Source of the DNA: Tetranychus cinnabarinus
Taxonomy: Eukaryota; Arthropoda; Arachnida; Trombidiformes; Tetranychidae
Assembly: GCA_022266195.1 (NCBI GenBank)
Contig: WHVY01000004.1
Coordinates: 4,977,501-5,041,500 of the forward strand
Direction of reading: 5' to 3'
Length of the DNA stretch: 64,000 bases
In this document: in pieces, positions 37,168 to 49,306 of the stretch
Layout: each line of letters starts with the position of its first letter
How positions within the stretch are numbered: position 1 is the stretch's first letter
Program-made: the position numbers and the translations under genes
Notes under the pieces: model-generated
Told to the model about the DNA's origin: nothing
Seen by the model: the letters and a program-made list of their open reading frames with translations, nothing else
The model's database searches: none

Positions 37168-40100
37168 TGACATTCTGGTGTAGTTGATGTCCTGATTTTT
37201 CGAATTTCTATTTAAAATACTCTTAAAAACATGTGGCAAAAATCTGTTACTAATCAAATCAGTGAATCCTGAGCAAAATTTACTTAAAAAACAATTCATT
37301 TTTATCTTGCTGTAACCGTTGTAACCTTTCAGCACGACCCATGAAACAGCAGGCAACTCTCGTTACAATCAAGTCATATAAGCAACTTAATGACATCGAT
37401 AATTAAATGCCTTCAAAGTATTCAACTGTTTCACATTTTGTTTATTTTTACTGTAAACTGTTCTGCATTTGGTTGATTAAACTCTTTATGAATTGTTAAC
37501 AAAGGCCTTTGTTTTTTGGCTCGAAAAAACTCGAAAACCAAATCCTTTACTCACATTTATTCATTCATTGTTTAACCAAACTAATCATCGCCATTTATAA
37601 TAAATAAAATAATCTTTCTTTATAGCTTATTAAAATACAAGCTTTTCCACTTTTTCCATGCAATGTTTTCCAGTAAAGACAAAAACATCTTAAAACTTCA
37701 TCATCCAACAATGTTTCAAGTTGTCTCGTTTACAGTTAAAAATTTCACCAAATTTACCTCTTTTTACATGAGAAAAGATTGAAACAAGAAGAAAAGTAAA
37801 CAAGGAATAAAGGATGAAAGGAGTGCAAAATGTTGCAAAAATGAGCCGAAAAAAGGGTTTAAATTAAAGTTTGAAGAATAATTTTCCACGTTAAATTAAC
37901 CTTTGCTTGAATAAGCAAACAGGTAAAGGTATTAATAACAAGCGCAACTTTAATATCACAACCTTCATTAATAACCTAATAATAGACAGAAAATATTTCA
38001 CTAACCATTCATCATTGTTAATTAGATGAACGAGTAAAGGTTTGAAGCAACTCATCTTATTGCAAACAAATGGATGAAATGATTAAAAATTAAACAATTT
38101 AATAAAGTCATCAGCGAGAAGGAAAAAAAGACAAACGAAAAATGTTTAATTTCCAATGTTTTTCACTCGATTACATGTTGGGGTTACATTTAAAAATGTA
38201 AATATTTTATTGCAACAAGAAAAGTGTATAAAGGGAAAAGTGATTTACACAAAGTTGACATTGATGATTGTCAACTTGATCCAAATTGATGTAGATTAAC
38301 AAAAGGTAAAAATGATAATAACTGTGATAATGTCAAGTCTTGAAAAGGTAAACTTGAAAGTGTCAAAGTTGTAAACTTGAAAAGCCCATTTCTATGTAAA
38401 TCAAGTTCACAGTTTCTTAACATCTTTACCTTCAAGGCTCTTCACTCTTATATCAACCTTTTACCCTCGAAATGCATAATCTTTGACCTTATTTAGAACA
38501 AATTTTTAGCCTCTTTTCTCGTCCCAATCATCATCATCATCTTTTCCTGCAATTCCATGAAGTTCTTTTTTCTTTCTTTACCTTTTCCAATTTCAAAAGT
38601 TCACATTCCAAAAGTTTCCAAAGTGATATTAGTCTTGCATTTCTCGACTCTTCTTACAGCATCTCAATGAGTTTCACACTGAACATTGTTACCCTGTTGG
38701 CTTCCTCTTCTCATGGGAAAACCAATGTTGGTTAACTGAAAGACAATCAAATAAACAGTTGACTTGATTTACGGAGCATTTGATTTTCGAGTTTTGTCTC
38801 TTCTCTTTTTTTTCTTCGACTTTTTTTGTTAACCATTTCAACGATTCCTTCATTATTCACCTAACAAGCCAAATACCTTTACATTGTTAACTCTTCATTA
38901 CATTTCTCATTTGGTTCAAGGGAATGATTAAAAAACAACATTTCAATGTAATCTTTGAAAAGAGTTAACAATTGGATTCTTCATTTCATTATGTTGAACT
39001 TATTCCGTTGGAGAAGGGAAAAAAATCGTGAAAAATTCTGACGAAAAAAAATCGTACATTCAGCAGACTTGCATTAGCATTACAATATCATTTGGTTCAA
39101 TTTGATTTGATGAAGAGAGGAAAGTTTCATTTGATTGATTTCAAGCTGTACATTTAGAGCTTTTAAAAATTGCTTTTTTCGCTTCATTTTGTTGATTTGA
39201 TTTGGGTTGTCAATGAACAATTGGAATGGTAAAGTTAATGAGTAAATGTTAATAACTAATTTGCTTGAAAAGTAAATGAAAAGGTTGAAAAGTATTTACA
39301 TGAGAAAGGGAAGGAAAAAGGGATTGATTTGGGATTCTTTTCCAAATTCAGGGCAACATTTTATTCTCAACAATTTTCATTCAAAGTGCAATCAAAGAAA
39401 ATTGTAAACTAATATTGAAACCTTAAGATTGAATAATGGCTTTCTTTTTGCTGTTAAAACCAGAAAATTATTTTCTTTTTTCACTTTTCTTTTCCATTTT
39501 ACTATTCAATTTTTCCTCATTTTTGTCCTTATTTTTGTACTTATTCAACTTTTGCTTTAAATGTGAAAACTTTCAATCTTTCAATGGATTCAAAATTCAT
39601 CTTTGCATGTTTGGTTTGAAAAAAGTGTTCATTTTTACCTTTCAATGTTTATTAAAATCTGGTTTCAACTTGGCTATTGATTGAGACTGATTTAACCTTG
39701 TTTCATCAAACATTTCATTTGGTGATTCAATTGGAAATGTTGAATCAATCTTAATGAACATTCAATATTTCAGCCTTTTTTGTCTGCTTCAAATTCATAA
39801 CAATATTTTGAAAATCATTATTCAGTTATTAAATAACAAGCACAAAATAAACATAAGCTTTGAATTTGGGTATAAATCTTGAAATAATATGGTAATCATT
39901 ATAATAATATGTTTTCTTGTCTATCATTACATTTGTCTTGATATTTTCATTTTTTCCTATTTTGTTTCGTCGTCATTTCAAATGCAGCTTTCCATATTAT
40001 AATCTGAATGGAAATGATGATGAAAATTCAAAAGTAAATTTGATAATTTATCCATTCATGAATTTAATGTTTCCATTTTTAATGTATTTATATATATTTC

Positions 40101-42239
40101 AATATATTTATACATTATTTATTTGCATTTTAATCATTCAAGATTATTTGGGTTCATCAATTGTATGGCAACAGATTAAGTTGTCAATGTTAATTTGGTT
40201 TGATGAACAAATTGGGTAAAATCAAATGTAAAATGATACTTTGCTTCATTATCAAGGTTTACAGCAACAATTGTAGGCTTGAAACAATCAACTGTTAATA
40301 CAATTGATTTACACTTAAATTGAATCTTCATATGGTTAGGAATCACAGATTTGGGTTTCGGTTGCTTTGGGTTGACTTGGTAATTTTGCCACAATTTTGA
40401 TGAATGTTTTTGCTTGCGAAGTGTTTTATTGAAATTGTTTATTCCTTTTTTGGCAACATTTTCATTTTTCATGTAATAACAGGATTTATGGTAAAGGTAA
40501 ACTTGTCAGGTAATGCCAATAGTATTGTAATTATCTCTCTTCAATACAGTTTACTTTGCTTTTCAAAATCTTGCTCCTTGTTGGTAATGTTGAATATCAC
40601 AGGGTTTTCAATATCTTTGGACGGTTAATGTGTTAGACATTACCTAAATATAGTTGGAAATGTTAACATGGCTTTTTACATGGTGATACGACATTGTTCA
40701 AGTAATAGTTAAAAGCTGCCATTAAAAGAGTATTGGCTTTATTGTTAAATTGCAAGTTTAACATTAACCATTGAGAGCAAAAAAGTAAACGATAATAACC
40801 AGGATTGTAAGATGTATTACTCAAGGCAGTTATTATTTTAAGTAGCTGGTAAAAAGGGGAAAGTTGCAGCTACAGGGATGACGATTATGTTGATGGTGTT
40901 GAGAACAAATTGGAAATATTAAACTGAATCAAGAACCATTTTGTTTTCTTCTTCTTTTTGTTCCTTCTTCGTTTTCCTTATCTGCTTGCTTTGCTTGGTT
41001 TGGATGGAGAAAATTTTGAAAGGTTGGAGAAAAAAGAAAAGAGTTCAATCTTATGATGAGGCAAGCAAAAGGTTGACTATTGTCATGGAAAACTGTGTCT
41101 GTAAAGATGAGTGATTCTTGAAAGGTATTTAAAATTTGGGCAACTGTAAAGACATGCAGAGTATTTTGGTTATAAACTGTATGAATGTCGTAACTGGCTG
41201 ATTTGGTTTGTCATTCAAGTTGGAGGAAAAAGGTAAACAGCAAAAATTATTATCATGACGAGGAGTTGAAGATGATGAAAATGAACTAAAGAATCGTAAA
41301 TTGGTTGGATGTTAAAAGGGGAGAAATATTGTTGATGATGAGGCACACAATATTACATGAGGATTTGAGTTGATTGATTCGTTAAAGAGAGAGAGAGAAA
41401 AAGAAGAAAAGATTGAGCTTAAACTTGAAAGATGATGATAATGACGATGATGATGGTTGAAAAAAATGTTTGATTCTAAGTGTAGTTGATGGATAGTCTG
41501 GTAAATAAAGTTGAACATAAAATAGAGAGTGAATGGAGGCAAGATTCTTGAAAGATGGAAGAACCAGACAAAAAAAAGGTGAATTGTAAAGGTGAACAAG
41601 ATGAGACGAGGTAAAATTCAATGACAATATCGATTAAGAGCACATGTTTTGTGCCTTTACTTGTTGAAGTTCATTTTTAGATTAAATACCAAATAATCTG
41701 AGAAGGTGTTGATAATGATTACGATGATAGGTAAAAGGACAAGAAAATTTGAACAAAATAATATAATGTATAAGATTTGGTCTTTAGAAAGGATTTATAA
41801 TTGGAAGACATTTTGATGATGAAGAGTTCACTCGCGTTTGGTAAAGAAGAGGGAAAATTGGTCAAACATTTGACTAAAAAAACCAATTTCCACCTCAAGT
41901 TGATTGAAATTTATATTTGATACTGAATTTTAGATGTTTCTACCGTTTAATCCCATGACATTTATTATTAAATATAATTATGATTAATAATATTTTGATT
42001 TAGCAAACTATAACTGGATTTTTTTCATTTTTCTAAATTTGAAAAACCCTCCAATTATACGGGTAGTGCTCTCTAGCGGACATAACTGTTAACAGTTACA
42101 TATCAATTTTTGTTTTCTTAGTGACTCTTGAATCGAATTAGTTTACGATTAGCTTTCTCTTTGGTCTATTGCAACGTTGATTATAATAATTATCAAGTGA
42201 TTTGTGTTTAATTTCTCCCAAACGTGCTTTAAATTAATT
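37168..42239. other. Gene-poor AT-rich stretch upstream of LSM7
   Basis: No supportable gene. The most protein-like frame is on the minus strand at 40,176-40,472 (99 codons, Lys/Asn-rich, including PTIVAVNLDNEAKYHF), but it has no recognisable domain. A GA-repeat lies at 41,387-41,400. About 170 bases before LSM7 (42,066-42,085) is a GC-richer GTGCTCTCTAGCGGAC, a plausible promoter or insulator-type site. Confidence 0.5.
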
Positions 42240-42705
42240 ATGGTTTGTATTATGTTACTTTTGTGTCATTGTTTTTGATTATTGCACTATGTTTGTTGCT
42301 TCTATTTTTTGTTTACCATGAAATTGACTTTCTCGAATTGTTTTGTTTTTTTTTATTTTTATTAAATAGGAAGGCACAGCAATCAAAACTGGTGATGGCA
42401 AAAGTGGACCACCTTTACAAAGGAAAAAGGAGTCGATTGTTGACTTGGCTAAATTTATGAATAAACCTGTGAGAGTTAAATTTCAAGGAGGTCGTGAAGC
42501 TACCGGTATATTGAAAGGTTTTGATCCATTGCTAAATCTAGTCCTGGATAATACGAAAGAATTTTTAAGAGACCCAGATGATCCGTTTAAAATTACGGAA
42601 AACACTAGAGAACTTGGATTAATTGTTTGCAAAGGTCCGTCCGTGGTTGTTATCTGTCCGGTTGAAGGGATGGAACAGATACCAAATCCATTCATTTCAA
42701 ATTAA
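42240..42705 (+). CDS. LSM7: U6 snRNA-associated Sm-like protein LSm7
   Basis: Subunit of the Lsm1-7 ring (cytoplasmic mRNA decapping) and Lsm2-8 ring (U6 snRNA binding in the nucleus). The spliced protein has 112 residues: Met from a start codon at 42,240-42,242, intron 42,243-42,369 (GT...AG, phase 0), then 42,370-42,705. After a short Lys/Gly-rich head it matches LSM7 throughout: SIVDLAKFMNKPVRVKFQGG (Sm1 start), GILKGFDPLLNLVLD, the insert EFLRDPDDPFKITENTRELG, and the Sm2 end ICPVEGMEQIPNPF. Length fits the family (about 103 in human). The first coding exon holds only the ATG. The start is chosen because the intron joins it in frame to the conserved part. The 3' end converges on the next gene on the opposite strand. 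Confidence 0.93.
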
Positions 42706-42987
42706 TAATTTCACATTAACAAACAAATTCATCATTTTTAAGATACATTTCCGTTTTTATTCAAATGTGATTTACTAAGTTAACAATCTCAAGATTATAA
42801 ACTTGATAATTCAAATTTGAATGGTCATTGCTATTTCCCATAAAAAATCTCGAACCATTTTCTCAAGCATCGTTAATCAATGTTTGAGATTATCGCTGTT
42901 TAAATTTCAATCTATCCACACTTGATAAACAAAATCAATGCAAAATGTTCAACCCTAAATAATATTGTTCCCATCTTTTTCATGTTG

Positions 42988-44686
42988 CTACAACAATAAA
43001 TGTATTATGTTTTTAAAGTGACTTTCGGTGTTCTTTTCGAAAGTGCTCAGTTCTAGATTTTCAATTTGATTACCAATTTTGTGTAATTGCTATTTAATAT
43101 AAATTTCATATCTACTCACCTTCAATACAGTAAACGGTGTGTCCATCTTTGAGTATAACGACAACTTTATTGTCAGATTGTTTCTCAATGGAGATGCGAG
43201 TTCTTTTTCTCATCCTGAGCTTGGCTATTCGCTCCTTGTACTCAAGTTCAACATTATTGTTCCACAATTGGCGTTCTTTTTCCCTCAAACATTCACTCAA
43301 TGATTGATACACTTTAAGGATGGTTAAAATGTCATCATCCAAAGATAGCCAAAAAGTCTCGGAGCCGAGTTGATATAAACGACAGAGAGAGCATCTCATT
43401 GTACCAATGGATCCAGTGAAGGCTGATTTTTCCAGCTGTGAAACCATTAATTGAGTCTGATAGGATGACATATTGCTGTGTAATCTACTTGGTATCAAAG
43501 CATTGGTACTGCTATCATTGTCACTCTCAACTGTTGACAGACTACTTAAGCTGATATTGTCCAGTGAATTGAGTACAAACTCATTTCCTATGGATCTAGT
43601 CGCAACATTACTAATAACATTTTGGTCAATTGTTGCATTATCATAAATATCACTACTACAACTATTACCATCACTTAGACTGTTATTATCATTGCCATTG
43701 GAACCGATGTTTTTATCATCTTTGGCCACTGCATACCAATTATCAATGCTTGTACTTGATTGTCCATCTTGAGACTTTAAAAGTGTCAACACTTTCTGAT
43801 CTGATTCAAGTTCCTCTTTTCCAGTATCTTGTGATAATCTAATGTCTGGTTCAATTGATTTTTCTTCCCTTTTCCGGTCACTTAAAGTTTCATTTTCACC
43901 ACTGTAATGGATTTCATCAGCTTTGTCCTTTTCAATTTCATCCTTCAACTTTTCAAGATTCGTTTCATCCTCATTGATTGATTTCGGTGGATCAATAGTG
44001 ACTAAAGGTGCTTTAAAAGAGTTTCCAGTTGACATTGATGCTCCTTCCAAAACTTCAACTGATGTTTTAAATGAATTGTCATCTTTGTATTGATCCATCA
44101 TTTGCTCGTCATTAATTTCATCGAAACATTTTCGCACCGTTTTATTGATTTCAGCAATAGTTGTTAGTTTACTAGTTGAAGTTTTTGGTGTAGACGAAGA
44201 TCTGCCTGTTAATAAACTTGAAACTGATTTACTTTGATTGTCAGTATTGGTTGGAGAAGAGTCACTTTCCTTAATGTCTATGGTGTTATTCAAGCTTTTT
44301 TGATTCCATAATGTGTTGCTTGCATTTTTAGTCACTTTGGAGGACTTTTTTCCTGTACATAAAGGACATTCAAGAGATTCAGTGTACAGCTGCTGGTGAG
44401 ATTGATCACTACAAGATGCTTGTTCACCAATCACTTTACTCTTAACGTGGTCTCTCCATAAATTTGGGCTTTGATAGCGTTTAATCGCGTCCGGAACAAA
44501 CACTGATTTATTCTCACCACTTTGATTAGATTCTTTACTGTAGTCGTTACTTTTACCAATTTGAAAATTTTTGATGTTTGAATTGAGAGGACATTTCCAA
44601 CAATGAACAAAATTTTCAATCAAATAACCGTCACAAGTTTCAATTGAAGGGGTTCCTCGTTGATTACAAGAGACTATGGTTCCCAT
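42988..44686 (-). CDS. Unrecognised Cys-pair protein with possible N-terminal lipidation
   Basis: A large exon runs from the Met at 44,686 to 43,120, ending at a strong GTGAGT donor (43,119-43,114). Without splicing the frame stops after 524 residues. A fitting acceptor (TCTAG, 43,054-43,053) would add a short exon to 42,988 and give 543 residues ending in HLLL. The start MGTIVSC fits an N-myristoylation signal with a nearby Cys for palmitoylation, suggesting membrane attachment. Three CxxC pairs (about residues 29-32, 107-110 and 432-435) could bind metal. The middle (about 115-410) is Ser/Asp/Asn-rich and probably disordered. The last 95 residues (from MRCSLCRLYQL) are the compact, charged, conserved-looking part. 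I do not recognise the family. Confidence 0.75.
42995..43000 (+). terminator. Poly(A) signal of LSM7
   Basis: AATAAA about 290 bases after the LSM7 stop. It lies inside the predicted last coding exon of the gene on the opposite strand. Confidence 0.4.
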
Positions 44687-45716
44687 ATGTAGCTATTTTT
44701 ACATGTAAACTCAGCTAATCAGGAGAAACTGATGAATTGGAGAGAAAGAAATCGAGTTGAACTTGTCTAGCAAAGTATTAACCGAGAAATGAAATTATCC
44801 GAAAGGCAAATCTAAAGATACTTTTTGCCATTTTCACCTCAATTTATCCAACTAATAGATTGGTAAAAGTTGTTAGCCAAATTATTATGATCTTTGTAAC
44901 ATGTTTACCTGAACTAATTCACTGAATACTATTGCGTTAAATCGATAAGGTCAATATTTGATGTTGCTTTTTATTTCCTTTCCTTGTTTTCTTTATTATA
45001 TTGGTTACTCCATTGATTCCTATTCATTATCATTTGTCAAGACTTCTCTTAATCAGTTTAATCATGTTTTGTCATCCAAAGTTACTTTCATCTGGTCAAG
45101 CTTATCGAGTATCAATGATGACACAATCATTGTTTAATACTCTTTATAGACATTATTAGAGACATTTAATCATGGTCAATATTTGGTCGAAATATTTGTG
45201 TACATGTTTCAATTCAACACTTCAATGTTGTAATGGGACTTAAACGATCTATCATCACGATTATTGAACCATAAGTTAACTCATTAGCAGTGTTGTAAGG
45301 AGTGAAGTTTAAAACAGAAGCATTGGCAATGTTTAAACAATGATTTATATTGATCATTAGTCACAGCATACCTTATCACATAAATTAATAAATTAAATTT
45401 AATGGAATATGTTTTGATCAAGAAAAGCATAAATTACATTATATTAAATATGTACTTTTTATTTCGGATGAGGTGAGTTGCATTATTATTATTATTACAA
45501 GCAATTAGTAGAAGAAAATTATAATATAATAAATAAGAAAAAAGGTAAAAATATTCTAAAATACTTTTCTCAAACATGATTTTAGTAAATATGTTAACAT
45601 GATTTGCATATCTATTACATTTAAAGTGAATGTAAATTGATATAACAAGAAAAGTTAATTTTAGTTAACAAAAAAGGCAAAGAGTTTTATGTTCAATATT
45701 ACAGAGTAATATCAAT
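44687..45716. other. Intergenic region between two minus-strand genes
   Basis: Holds the 5' flank of the Cys-pair gene and the 3' flank of SKIV2L. It includes a short TTA repeat (45,481-45,497) and no gene that I can support. Confidence 0.6.
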
Positions 45717-48700
45717 TCACGGTGCCATCAGTTCACCAATCAGTTCATCTTCATCAATGATTTGATCATCGATATCACCTTCATCATCTTGAATGTAAAG
45801 ACTAGCAGCAAAGACAATATCACGTCTTATTTTCTCAGAGGTTTCATCCATTTTTTCAGCAAGATTTGGATTTCCCATTACTTCAGCAGCACCTTTGAGA
45901 TCTTTGAGTAATTCATCAAGTCTTTGAATACATCTAACAATTAGACCTTCCTGAACTTGTGTTAGCTGCATGATCTCGGCAAATGGCTAAAATAAAATAA
46001 AACAGAATGAATGAATAGAATTAAGTAATGAAGTTGTAAATACATATTTCTTGAATAACTCACCATTCCACAGGCCCATTTATATACAACAACCATAAGA
46101 CCATCTTTTAATTGATTAACAAAATCTTGAGCAGGCATTTTACTTCCAAATTTTTGTTGAAGTTGTCCAATATTTAATGCAATATCTCGCGTTTTGGTAA
46201 GAAGCTAAAATACAAAAGAAAAAATGTAAATGAAATATTAATTAACTGTCACATTCAGAATTTAAAATTGAGAGATACTTACTTTTTTCATAGTTTCATC
46301 AAATTCAGGTGGCTCAGAGTTTTGTTGATAAACAAAAATAGATAATAAAGAGGCAATGTAAGGTGGAGAGAGATCAGCAAGAAGATTTTCTGTAATAAGC
46401 TCAGTTAAAATCAATTCATGTTCAGACATTGAACAACCAATTTTTCCTTTCAATTTTAGGACCATTTCTTCATCATCTGTAATATAATCTAAACTTTTGA
46501 GTACGTTCACTTTACACTCATAATCAGGAAGACAACTTAAACTTTCCCTGGATAATTCAAATTTGGCACGACTTAATTTGGTTTCCAGTGAAATACGAGT
46601 CATCATTATCTTGAAATGATTTAAAAAGTTGGGACAAATTAAACATTCACGTGATCGAAGATGATTCCGTTTAACCTCTAATGAATCAAATACTTCTACT
46701 TGATCCAATTTATTAAGGCCCATTTCTTTAATTGGATCAATTTCATCCAGAAAGAAGATTCCCATTGAACATGATAAGGGTCTTTCATGACTATGACCAG
46801 CTAATAAGTTGAGAGTATTTTCAATACATTTTTTTGTCACTGGTCGCTCACTTAATGATAATCCATCTTTTTCTCGTTGAATCCGAAAATCAGCTCCATC
46901 CACAATATCTTTCAATATCATTATTATATCAGATGGAAATACTTTGGTTGCAATAAATCGTAAATTATTCACTTCTCCATTGTATGATACAATATCTTCT
47001 GGAAATAATCCTAAAACATCAAATATTGTCTCCTTTGAAGCTGTTCGGGAATCATAAATTATTCCCAACATAAATGGATGTTCTTCATGATCAAAAACAA
47101 TTAACCGGCCATTAATTTTCATTTTCTTAAGTTCAACCAATTGACGACAAATAATTGGCATTGCCTCTTTACGTAATCGACGACAATCAATTACATCATT
47201 ACAAAATTCCCTAAGATCACCACAAAATTCACATGATTCAAGTTGAATACAACTAAGTTGCTCTTGTAATTCTTTCACTTCTTCTGTTCTTTGAGAGGCC
47301 ATTTTTTGGGTTGAATGTTCACCAAAAGATCTTTCCATTATTGATTCAATTCTAATATGTTCTCGAACTCTTAAATTATTCAATATCATAGAATAAGTTA
47401 ATCGAAATTGCGATTGAAGCTCAGTTGCTTTACCAACAGTCATCCGAGCAAGAATAGACATTTCAGGTATATCACCTTTACAAAGTATTAACACATTTCC
47501 AGTTTTATCTTTACCACGACGACCTGCACGACCAGCCATTTGAATGTACTCTGAAGGTTCTAAATCACGAAAAACTTTACCATCATGCTTTTGAATTGAA
47601 TCAAATATTACACTACGAGCTGGCATATTTATTCCCATGGAAAATGTTTCAGTAGCAAAAAGTGCTCGAACCAATCCTTCAGTGAATAATATTTCTGTGA
47701 TTTCTTTGAGAAGAGGTAAAATCCCACTGTGATGGATACCTAAACCATTTTTCAACAATCCAGTTATCTCTTTGATTTGAGGAATAGATCGATCTACAGC
47801 TTTTAAACGTAATAAAGATCGATGAATAAATCTTTGAATTCTTCCTTTTTCTTCTGCTGTGGTTAAATCCAAAGGACTTGCAAGCATACGAGCATATTGG
47901 TCACATCGTCGTCGAGAGAATGTAAAAATAATAACTGGAAGTTGTTGCTCTTTAGCTAAATGTCGAATCACTGTAATATAAGTTTGTCTAACAGTTTTAT
48001 CTGATCCCATTGATGACTTATTAATAGGTCCAAAACTCTTGTGATATTTTGATTCTCTTTCCTTCTTGGCTGCCATAGCTTTACGATAATTTTCTTCTCG
48101 CAATTTACCTTGACTATCGATTAGAAGAAATTTTTCATTAATTGTTTTTCCATCACATCCAGTATACAAATAATGTTCCAATGGAACTGGACGCTTAGTA
48201 GTATAAACGACATGAATTTTACTTTTACGAGTTCTTCCCAGCCAATCAGCAAAGTCCACCACATTAGGAACAGTTGCACTAAGCAAAACAATATTTATAT
48301 GATGAGGTAACATAATAAAAACTTCTTCCCAAACATGACCACGTTCTGGATCATTCACGTAATGAACTTCATCAAAAATAACCCATTCAATGTCTTGAAC
48401 TAGACTTGCTCCTCGATATAACATGTGTAATAATATTTCTGTAGTCATAATTAAACAAGGAGCTTCATTCCGAATTTGAACATCACCTGTTAAAATACCA
48501 ATATTAGATGAACCAAATGTTGTACAAAAATCACGAAATTTTTGATTAGATAGAGCTTTGATAGGTGAAGTGTACACAACACGAGTCAGGTTTCTTTTAA
48601 TTGATAGGGCAATGGCATATTCAGCGACAACTGTTTTACCGGCAGAAGTGTGAGCAGCAACAAATACATTCTTTTTATCTTCAAGGCAGAGTATTGCTTG

Positions 48701-48874
48701 TTTTTGAAATGTGTCAAGTTCAAATGGATATGTAAATGCTGGTGATGGTATTAACTCTGAGAATGGTGGTAACTCCTGATCAACATCTAATATTTCTGCA
48801 AATTCAGTTGATTTGAAAAGACTGTCTGCCTTTTTAGGTAAATTTTTCACAGAAAGAGATACAACTGATGCCAT
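45717..48874 (-). CDS. SKIV2L: Ski2-type RNA helicase (superkiller complex)
   Basis: DExH helicase that feeds mRNA into the cytoplasmic exosome as part of the Ski complex (3'-5' decay, clearance of stalled ribosomes). Three exons: 48,874-46,283 (864 codons), 46,204-46,064 (47 codons) and 45,986-45,717, giving 1,000 residues. Both introns are GT-AG and phase 0. Visible motifs: Walker A AHTSAGKT (74-81), DEVH (168-171), SAT (near 198), ATETFSMGINMPAR (407-420) and QMAGRAGRRG (near 447-456). An arch-like insertion region and the C-terminal DSHCT domain (ending RRDIVFAASLYIQ) follow. Similarity to human SKIV2L runs throughout, so Mtr4 is less likely. It lacks the roughly 260-residue N-terminal arm of other Ski2 proteins. 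The last exon ends in an acidic tail. It is head to head with DMAP1, 432 bases apart. Confidence 0.93.
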
Positions 48875-49306
48875 ACTGGTTAATGTTGTTTCAGATGTTT
48901 TAATCGTGACAGCAATACTTCATGATAACAAGTTTATAATATTAAAATATATCAATATCACTTAATTATTAGAAAATACGGTTATTTTAGTCTAAAATTT
49001 TAGGCTAGAAAAAATATAATGTAAAAAATTGTACTGTTTACTGTTCAATGTTTATTGTATTTTATGAGATGAAAATGAAAACAAAAATAGTAGTATTCCT
49101 TTTGTTTGACACTAGATGACTCTCACCTCAGTCTTTTCCAAACACAAATTTTTCAGGTGATTGGAAACAAAACATGAATCTTGTTTGAAATTAACAAATG
49201 TTTTTATTTACTATATAACTTTATTTTTTTTTGTATATTGTGATCCAGAATCAAGGATTATTAGTGATTTTAGTGTGTCACAGGTTTCCTGTTGTCAACA
49301 ATAAAA
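48875..49306. promoter_or_regulatory. Bidirectional promoter of SKIV2L and DMAP1
   Basis: The 432 bases between the two divergent start codons. It holds GACACTAGATGACTCTCA (49,108-49,125), which recurs upstream of the second DMAP1 copy and of the H3-like gene, and a TATATTGTGATC box (49,234-49,245) also found upstream of the H3-like gene. From 49,099 rightward it belongs to the near-identical inverted tract; to the left it is only about 90% like its partner. Confidence 0.55.

Noticed and set aside
40176..40472. 99-codon minus-strand frame
   Set aside because: Reads better than most noise but is Lys/Asn-rich, has no splice context and no known domain.
41312..41627. Two overlapping minus-strand frames
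   Set aside because: Both are translations of the same GA-repeat-rich DNA.
49292..49306. Upstream TTG start for DMAP1 adding five residues
   Set aside because: The ATG at 49,307 in AAAAATG context is the natural animal start; the five codons before it are not conserved in the family.
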